Part shown: positions 6,131-11,635 of the stretch, piece after piece
Layout of the letters: each line of letters begins with the position of its first letter
Numbering within the stretch: the first letter of the stretch is position 1
Source: an uncultured Clostridium sp.
GTDB lineage: Bacteria; Bacillota; Clostridia; Lachnospirales; Lachnospiraceae
DNA: 11,635 bases
Assembly (NCBI GenBank): GCA_945946715.1
Contig: CAMEWU010000056.1
Location: 1-11,635, forward strand
Direction: 5' to 3'
Program-made: the position numbers and the translations under genes
The notes under the pieces: generated by a model
What the model saw: the letters and a program-made list of their open reading frames with translations, nothing else
Told to the model about the DNA's origin: nothing
Databases searched by the model: none

Positions 6131-6976
6131 CTACCTTCTTAAGTTATTTGCCTGTTCCAGCATCTCATCTGATGCCTGAATCACTTTAGAGTTCATCTGA
6201 TATGCACGCTGTGCCACAATCAGATTTACCATTTCATCAGCCACCTGAACGTTGGATGCTTCTATGTATTTATGGTGGGTCGCACTTCTGGTTATACCTT
6301 CTGTCTGAGACTCCTCCATAGGAGTTCCGGATGCCACCGTCTGTCTGTAACGGTTTCCGGACGATTTTTCCAGTCCCGCCGGATTATTGAACTGCACCAC
6401 ACCCAGTTGTACATTATATAATACATTTCCATTGGCATCTCTCTGCACCAAATTAACCTGTTCATCCCCGGAAGTAACCGTTATTGTACCATCTTTCGCA
6501 ATGCTTAAGGAAGTAGCATTGATACCTGTCGGAATGATAATCGGGTTATTATACTGATCCAGAACCGGATTGCCATCTGATGTACATAGCATTGTTCCAT
6601 TTGCTACCGGTGAAACTGCAAAATTACCATCCCGGGTATACTGAATTTCTCCGGTTTCTACCTGCACCTTAAAGAAACCATCGCCCTCAATCGCCACTGC
6701 AAAAGGACTCTCATTAGGAGTCAGATTGCCTTGAACAAAATTACTGGTTATGGCTGCAGTCCGGCTTCCTAAGCCTACCTGTGCTCCAACCGGTTTTTCT
6801 TCTCCTGCATTATTGGTAGAACGTGTCTGCAGAGTCTGATACAATAATGATTTAAATTCTGCAGTTTCGCTTTTATAACCGGTTGTATTCAAATTTGCCA
6901 GATTGTTGGCAATTGTATCTACATTTTCCTGCTGGGCAATCATTCCGCTTGCCGCAGTCCATAATGATCTTACCAC
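6131..6976 (-). CDS. flgG: Flagellar distal-rod protein FlgG (FlhP-like)
   Basis: A 281-residue axial protein of the flagellar rod, exported by the flagellar type III system. The N-terminal rod signature is at about 3-36 (SLWTAASGMIAQQ, then NNLANLNTTGYK). The middle includes the FlgG-like NFVQGNLTPNESPFAVAIEGDGFF region (79-102), and the C-terminal helix carries YIEASNVQVADEMVNLIVAQRAYQ and ends NNLRR. The start is GTG at 6976, with AAGGAG six bases upstream; it yields MVRSLWTA, the usual family N-terminus. It follows flhO by 29 bases. Position after mbl and flhO matches B. subtilis flhP; by sequence it is FlgG-like, and I use that symbol. The FlgG/FlhP naming is a convention issue, not uncertainty about the role. 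Confidence 0.93.
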   Translation of the reverse strand: MVRSLWTAASGMIAQQENVDTIANNLANLNTTGYKSETAEFKSLLYQTLQTRSTNNAGEEKPVGAQVGLGSRTAAITSNFVQGNLTPNESPFAVAIEGDGFFKVQVETGEIQYTRDGNFAVSPVANGTMLCTSDGNPVLDQYNNPIIIPTGINATSLSIAKDGTITVTSGDEQVNLVQRDANGNVLYNVQLGVVQFNNPAGLEKSSGNRYRQTVASGTPMEESQTEGITRSATHHKYIEASNVQVADEMVNLIVAQRAYQMNSKVIQASDEMLEQANNLRR

Positions 6977-7005
6977 ACGCTGCTCCTTTCTACTACTCTA
7001 CTCCA

Positions 7006-7785
7006 TTACACTTTACCAATTTCATTGACTGCCTTATCCAAGGTAGAATCAATGGTCTGCATCATTTTCTGATTGGTTTCATATGCTCTTGTAATCGTAA
7101 TCATACTTACCATCTCATTAATTACATTTACATTGGAAGTCTCTAAATATCCCTGACGGGTTAACGCTGTACCTGCTACCATACCGGCTTCCGGCAAGGC
7201 TTCAAACATATTCTCACCATATAATGTCAGTGCCTCGTAATTTTCAAAATCTACAATCTGAATCTGTCCCACAAATACTTCATTGGCATAAATATTCCCC
7301 AACGAGTCAATAGATACCTCTGCCGTATCCGCACCTGGAATCTGAATTCTCTGATTGTTGGCACCCAGCACAAAATCCCCATCCTTAGTCACAAGATAAC
7401 CATCCCTGGTAACAGTGAACGAGCCATCACGTGTGTAACGTATATGTTCTACTCCACTCTTGTCTGTTGTGCTAATGGTAAAAAATCCGCTGCCTTCCAA
7501 TGCGATATCATATGGATTGCCCGTTTCCCGAAAGCCGCCCTGAGAAAAATCAGTATAAGTTTCACCGATCTTCACGCCCAGGCTAACAGTTCCGATTCCC
7601 TTAGCCAAATACGGATCAGAATCATCATCTACCCGTAAGGCAAGTTCCCGGTCAAAGGACTGAGATGTAACACCCATCTTCTTATATCCGGTGGTATTGG
7701 AATTTGCCATATTGTTAGAAATAACATCCAATCGTCTCTGCTCATTCCGCAATCCGGTATACGCTGTGTATAGGCCTTTTACCAT
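7006..7785 (-). CDS. flhO: Flagellar rod protein FlgF/FlgG family (FlhO-like)
   Basis: A 259-residue rod-type axial protein. It has the N-terminal rod helix (about 3-35, including NNMANSNTTGYKK), a central beta-rich region with NPYDIALEGSGFF (90-102) and RYTRDGSF (116-123), and the C-terminal GYLETSNVNVINEMVSMITITRAYE helix. The paired gene downstream encodes the longer FlgG, so this one is best seen as the proximal-rod FlgF-like partner, B. subtilis FlhO by position after mbl. The ATG at 7785 has AAGGAG eight bases upstream. There are 64 bases between the mbl stop and this start, with no terminator or convincing promoter, so it is probably carried on the mbl transcript. Confidence 0.9.
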   Translation of the reverse strand: MVKGLYTAYTGLRNEQRRLDVISNNMANSNTTGYKKMGVTSQSFDRELALRVDDDSDPYLAKGIGTVSLGVKIGETYTDFSQGGFRETGNPYDIALEGSGFFTISTTDKSGVEHIRYTRDGSFTVTRDGYLVTKDGDFVLGANNQRIQIPGADTAEVSIDSLGNIYANEVFVGQIQIVDFENYEALTLYGENMFEALPEAGMVAGTALTRQGYLETSNVNVINEMVSMITITRAYETNQKMMQTIDSTLDKAVNEIGKV

Positions 7786-7849
7786 TCTTTCAACTCCTTA
7801 TCCTATTCTGCTGGTTATTCCGTTCTTTCAAAATCTGTTCTTTTACCGC

Positions 7850-8842
7850 TTAATCTCTTTTTCCTGATAAGAATTCAATATACTTTCCTGTACCAATGGC
7901 AACTGCTGTTAATGGATTGTCTGCAGTGATTGTAGTAATACCTGTCTTTTCTTCAATCAATTCTTCCAGACCATTCAGCAATGATCCGCCACCGGTCAAA
8001 ACAATACCACGGTCAGAAATATCAGCTGCCAGTTCCGGAGGAGTACGTTCCAGTACACTGTGTACTGCTTCTACAATCTGTGCTGTGGTTTCCCGTAATG
8101 CTTCTTCAGTCTCTGAAGAAGTGACTGTAATCGTCTTTGGAAGACCTGTTACCAGATTTCTACCACGAACCTCCATGGTTACTTCTTCCGGACGCTTGTA
8201 ACAGGTTCCGATGTTAATCTTAATTTCCTCTGCTGTCCGTTCACCAATTAACAAATTATGCTTTTTACGCATATAGCGGACAATCGCTTCATCAAAATCA
8301 TCACCGGCTGTTTTTACAGAAGTACTTACAACGGTACCACCCAAAGAAATAACTGCAATATCTGCTGTACCACCACCGATATCAACAATCATATTTCCAC
8401 ATGGTCTGGCAATATCAATACCTGCACCAATGGCTGCAGCTACCGGTTCTTCAATAATGGATACATCTCTGGCTCCAGCCTGATAAGTTGCATCTTCTAC
8501 TGCCTTCTTCTCAACCTCTGTAACACCACTTGGCACACAGACACTGATTCTTGGCTTCCTGCCAAAAATGCTTCTGCCCACTGCTTTTTGAATAAAATAC
8601 TTCAACATCTTCTCAGTAATGGTATAATCAGAAATAACACCCTGTTTCAAAGGACGAACAGCTACGATATTACCCGGAGTTCTTCCCAGCATCAATCGTG
8701 CCTCTTCACCAATTGCCTTGATTTTGTTCGTATCTCTATCAAATGCAACTACAGACGGCTCCTTTAATACAACGCCTTTTCCCTTAACATATACCAGAAT
8801 ACTAGCGGTTCCTAAATCAATTCCAATATCTGAACTTGCCAT
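7850..8842 (-). CDS. mbl: MreB-family actin homologue, Mbl-like
   Basis: A 330-residue bacterial actin that forms membrane-associated filaments guiding the elongation machinery of the cell wall. Actin-fold ATP-binding motifs are intact: phosphate-1 DIGIDLGTASILVY (5-18), connect-1 PSGVTEVEKKAVEDA (104-118), phosphate-2 MIVDIGGGTADIAVISLG (151-168) and adenosine GIVLTGGGSLLNGL (279-292). The MreB/Mbl/MreBH choice rests on context: B. subtilis has mbl-flhO-flhP, and no mreC/mreD is present. An in-frame ATG 54 bases further upstream (8896) is rejected because it precedes the predicted -10 box and lacks a ribosome binding site. The ATG at 8842 has AAAGGGG seven bases before it and gives the canonical MASSDIGIDLG. 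Confidence 0.93.
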   Translation of the reverse strand: MASSDIGIDLGTASILVYVKGKGVVLKEPSVVAFDRDTNKIKAIGEEARLMLGRTPGNIVAVRPLKQGVISDYTITEKMLKYFIQKAVGRSIFGRKPRISVCVPSGVTEVEKKAVEDATYQAGARDVSIIEEPVAAAIGAGIDIARPCGNMIVDIGGGTADIAVISLGGTVVSTSVKTAGDDFDEAIVRYMRKKHNLLIGERTAEEIKINIGTCYKRPEEVTMEVRGRNLVTGLPKTITVTSSETEEALRETTAQIVEAVHSVLERTPPELAADISDRGIVLTGGGSLLNGLEELIEEKTGITTITADNPLTAVAIGTGKYIEFLSGKRD

Positions 8843-8885
8843 AATAATCCCCTTTCTGATGGACAAATTTAAATCTTTTTTTCCT

Positions 8886-8913
8886 ATTATAATCACTCTG
8901 GAAATTTTTTCAA
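8886..8913 (-). promoter_or_regulatory. Vegetative (sigma-A type) promoter of mbl
   Basis: TTGAAA (8913-8908), a 16-base spacer and a perfect TATAAT (8891-8886) on the minus strand, about 45 bases before the mbl ATG. A 6-bp inverted repeat TTTCAG / CTGAAA (8928-8933 and 8948-8953) lies 14 bases upstream of the -35. The rest of the gap back to the stop of the next gene (9040) is AT-rich and shows no convincing terminator. Confidence 0.7.
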
Positions 8914-9039
8914 AGTGGATTTCAAGATTTCAGCAAATTCACCGATACTGAAACTAACTTATCCTTATATATCGACATTTTGCATACAAATCTTTACTAT
9001 TATTCTAACCAATATTTTACTTTTAAATCATAAGACCGG

Positions 9040-11511
9040 TTAATTCTCACGCATAATGACAATTTTAGCATCCTGCCCATTCTGCCATACCATTTCCAGC
9101 TCCTGGATATTCATTATTTTATTTACCCTCTGGATATAGCTTTGCCATTTAATATCGCCGATTGGCTGAACCCCTTCCCTGGTATAGGTCGGCGTTGGCT
9201 CCGGTAAAAAGGAACGGCTGTCCATACCTGTCACATCAATTCCAAAGAGTGTTTCCATAGCTTCATTGGCGAACAGAACTTTCCCTGTCTGTATATCTTT
9301 AATAAATACACACTCTTTTACATAATTATAGGCATTTAGCAAATCTTTATTTAATGCATGTACATAGCCGGTATTTCGACTGCGTGCCAAAATACCTTGT
9401 ATGATATCTGCTACATCCTGACAATATGAAATCTCCCGTTCCAGAAAAATCCGTTTCTCCTGACTGGTAAAAACCAGTCCTCCATAGATTTCCTTATTTA
9501 CCACCAGTCCAAAAATCATCATTGCCCGTGATTTCGTCTGAGACATGAGATATTCCATCTGAACCGATGGCTCTCCCTGTCCATATATCACATATCCGCC
9601 ATTGGATATCAATTCATCCTTACGGCAAAACTCTGCCATACGCCAGCTCTGATCCGGATAATCCTTGAATTCTGCATCCGGAACTGCCCATTTAGCTACA
9701 CAGGAATAGGTTTCCTGACTACCGTCTCCACAATAGACTGCGATAGATGTAATATGTAGCAGTTCACAGGTTTTTTCCAGGATTTCCTGCATGGTTGCAT
9801 TCGCATCATTTCTCATATTTGCAAATGCCCTCGCCAAAATCAGCTGCCCTTCCAGTTCTTCGCTCATGGCACGTTCTGCCAGCCGGCTCTTTCTGGAATC
9901 CTGTTCCAGATACTGGTTGTCAAAACCGGCTTTTACCATAATATCAATCATTTTCTGGAAAGACTCAATAGAATTATGCAACCGTGATACCGCCTCTTCA
10001 TCAAAGGCACATATCAGACAGGCAGCCGCAACCTTTCCGTCCAATATAAGTGGTACCGCTCCAATCTGCTTTTCAAAATAGTCATGTTCCAATTCCAGTA
10101 TACAGAACTTCTGACGCTTTTCTACCATTTGAAGAGCTTCAGCCAGTTTCTCCCGATATTTTGGTCGTTCCAGCATATCATAAAACTCACCCAGACGAAT
10201 CATTGGACCGGTCGGCTTTGTCAATTGTCTGCCTTCTCTATCAACCACTACTGCATATAACTGGTTATTTGCAGCAAATGCTTCGATAAATTCCTGCACA
10301 ACACCTCTTTCAAGAAAATCCTCAAATAGTTCTCCTGATTCTTGGGCCGAGCCACTCATTACATAATCCAGCTTTTCTTCCAGGGCCTTTTGGTTCTGAA
10401 TCAGATTTTGTTCATAACTGCTTTCTTCCGTAGCGTCCTGCATCAACAATTCTACATCATACATATAGGCATCAATGGTTTTTACTGAAATACAGAACTT
10501 AATCCATCTTACCTTTCCATCCTCACCACGAATCCGGCATTTGTTCATATAATTATTTACCGGCATATTCTGGGCATTCACCAAGATTTCTGTCATCATC
10601 TGCCGGTCTTCCTGAATAATATAATCTGTGAAACTCTTTCTGCCTTTTCGCAAATCTTCCACATCCAGTCCAATGGTCACTGCATTAGACGACACATATT
10701 TTACCGTTCCTTTTTTATTTAAAAACCGTTTAACTAACACAACCTGATTGCTTTGTTCAATAGCAGCACGAAGATACTGGTTTTCATCTTTTTCTAACTT
10801 TTCACCAGTCACATCAACCATAACGATTTCCATGCTTTCAATCTTTCCATCTGCATTTCTCAGAAAATGAACATTTGCCCGAACATAACATACTTTTCGG
10901 CTCTCTGTTACAATTCGATACTCCATGCAGTCTTGTTCCCTTTCATCTCTGGAACGTTCTGCCAGTCCACCGGTTACCGCATCCAGGTCATCCGGATGAA
11001 TCAAATCCTTAAACCGAAGCTTACCACTATAAAATTCTTCACAGGTATAGCCATAACGATTAATATTCCGACTAATATAATTCAGCTTTATTTCTTCTTC
11101 GTTTTCGAAATTCACATGTGCAATAATAACATGACTATTTTCAATAATACGCTCCAGAAGCCATTGATTCATACCCATTCCTGAACGTTGGTCGAATATA
11201 AGCATATACATACGTTTATCTTCAACCTCGAATTCATTTACAATTCCGGCAATAGGGAATTCCTTATTCCCGTTAGATATGAGCAAATGGTGTTCAACAA
11301 TCGCTTTTCGGTCATGGAGCTGTTCCCAAAAGCGGCCGGAATCTGCAATTTTTTCAATAGACATTGTAATAATCTGGGTTTTTTGTCCTAAAATCAGCTT
11401 TGCTTCATAATTCATAATAAGGACTTTACCGGTTTCTGCCTCAAAGACAACTACCGGAAATTCAATTCGTTTTGAAAAGTCCTGATAACAATCAAATCGT
11501 AGCTTTCCCAT
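9040..11511 (-). CDS. Multi-PAS/GAF sensor protein without an output domain
   Basis: An 823-residue, probably cytoplasmic signalling protein with no signal peptide or membrane segment. Regions in order: PAS at about 9-107; PAS with PAC at 118-237, with the IHPDD motif at 171-175; PAS at 244-362, ending DATEESSYEQN; a helical linker 363-395; a domain at about 398-515 that opens like PocR-type sensory domains (VVQEFIEAFAANNQLYAVVVDREG); a helical linker; GAF at 551-711; and a last PAS at 720-823. The protein stops at the final strand of that PAS (AKIVIMREN). In many Lachnospiraceae proteins a GGDEF domain follows there. No GGDEF, EAL, kinase, methyl-accepting or DNA-binding domain is present, and the 143 bases after the stop hold no remnant. 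The ligand is unknown. The AAGGAG (11523-11528) is 11 bases from the ATG, slightly long. No clear promoter was seen. Confidence 0.8.
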   Translation of the reverse strand: MGKLRFDCYQDFSKRIEFPVVVFEAETGKVLIMNYEAKLILGQKTQIITMSIEKIADSGRFWEQLHDRKAIVEHHLLISNGNKEFPIAGIVNEFEVEDKRMYMLIFDQRSGMGMNQWLLERIIENSHVIIAHVNFENEEEIKLNYISRNINRYGYTCEEFYSGKLRFKDLIHPDDLDAVTGGLAERSRDEREQDCMEYRIVTESRKVCYVRANVHFLRNADGKIESMEIVMVDVTGEKLEKDENQYLRAAIEQSNQVVLVKRFLNKKGTVKYVSSNAVTIGLDVEDLRKGRKSFTDYIIQEDRQMMTEILVNAQNMPVNNYMNKCRIRGEDGKVRWIKFCISVKTIDAYMYDVELLMQDATEESSYEQNLIQNQKALEEKLDYVMSGSAQESGELFEDFLERGVVQEFIEAFAANNQLYAVVVDREGRQLTKPTGPMIRLGEFYDMLERPKYREKLAEALQMVEKRQKFCILELEHDYFEKQIGAVPLILDGKVAAACLICAFDEEAVSRLHNSIESFQKMIDIMVKAGFDNQYLEQDSRKSRLAERAMSEELEGQLILARAFANMRNDANATMQEILEKTCELLHITSIAVYCGDGSQETYSCVAKWAVPDAEFKDYPDQSWRMAEFCRKDELISNGGYVIYGQGEPSVQMEYLMSQTKSRAMMIFGLVVNKEIYGGLVFTSQEKRIFLEREISYCQDVADIIQGILARSRNTGYVHALNKDLLNAYNYVKECVFIKDIQTGKVLFANEAMETLFGIDVTGMDSRSFLPEPTPTYTREGVQPIGDIKWQSYIQRVNKIMNIQELEMVWQNGQDAKIVIMREN

Positions 11512-11585
11512 CCTTTGCTGATCTCCTTTCTAAGAATTAAACTCTTTTCCCTTCTATTAAATCTTCCTTTTCAATAAGGGCATAT

Positions 11586-11626
11586 AAAAGAGAAAAGGCT
11601 GTTCCAATGTAACTACTGGAACAGCC
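11586..11626 (-). terminator. Rho-independent terminator of the gene beyond the right edge
   Basis: On the minus strand GGCTGTTCCA (11626-11617) pairs perfectly with TGGAACAGCC (11606-11597) around a ten-base loop, followed by TTTTCTC and TTTT. The T-tract is on the minus side only, so it ends an upstream minus-strand gene outside the window. Between it and the sensor gene lie about 75 bases with no promoter I could support. Confidence 0.85.
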
Positions 11627-11635
11627 CGAAATATT

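Noticed and set aside
8258..8767. A 169-codon open frame on the plus strand opposite mbl
   Set aside because: The opposite strand encodes intact actin motifs over the whole stretch; the plus-strand translation is rich in Asn, Ser, Cys and Thr with no recognisable fold and no ribosome binding site that I could see.
8843..8896. An 18-residue N-terminal extension of Mbl from an ATG at 8896
   Set aside because: The extra ATG lies upstream of the predicted -10 box, has no ribosome binding site, and the encoded residues do not resemble the conserved MreB/Mbl N-terminus.
8942..8947. CCGATA on the plus strand as a sigma-28 -10 element
   Set aside because: No TAAA lies 15 bases upstream, and a plus-strand transcript from here would run against the sensor gene.
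1..11635. CRISPR arrays, insertion sequences, prophage genes, tRNA or rRNA genes
   Set aside because: No direct repeats with regular spacing, no transposase or integrase motifs and no structural RNA sequences were seen; all reading frames of substance are accounted for.

Overview
The window looks like a chromosomal segment of a motile, low-GC Gram-positive anaerobe. A flagellated Lachnospiraceae-type Clostridium relative (Roseburia / Agathobacter / Lachnospira-like) is the best guess. This rests on AT-rich coding sequence, strong AGGAGG-type ribosome binding sites, TTG and GTG starts, a FlgG-type distal rod pair encoded behind an mreB/mbl gene, and a single-domain FlgJ. No 16S or other definitive marker is present, so the taxonomy is inference. 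Every gene I can support lies on the minus strand, so transcription runs from high to low coordinates. I see no tRNA, rRNA, CRISPR array, transposon or phage gene.

Layout in the direction of transcription: (1) a terminator at the right edge ends an unseen upstream gene. (2) An 823-residue PAS/PAS/PAS/(PocR-like)/GAF/PAS protein follows, with no output domain. (3) A vegetative-type promoter drives mbl, flhO (flgF-like), flhP (flgG) and a single-domain flgJ, closed by a long hairpin terminator. (4) recD2, comFC and a YvyF-like zinc-binding HTH protein form a tight second operon, the first two genes with TTG starts and a 23-bp overlap. (5) A sodium:solute symporter has its own extended -10 promoter and its own terminator. 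(6) flgM sits behind a near-consensus sigma-28 promoter, and the first codons of a further gene, probably flgN, run off the left edge.

The order resembles two Bacillus subtilis loci joined together: mbl-flhO-flhP, and comFC-yvyF-flgM-flgN. Two departures stand out. RecD2 occupies the place where B. subtilis has the ComFA helicase, and a self-contained transporter cassette separates yvyF from flgM. The genes link cell-shape control (Mbl), rod assembly (FlhO, FlhP, FlgJ), the late-flagellar checkpoint (FlgM under sigma-28), and DNA processing (RecD2, ComFC). I did not find a clearly novel defence or mobile system. The least-explained genes are the output-less sensor at 9040-11511 and the YvyF-like zinc/HTH protein at 2140-2544.
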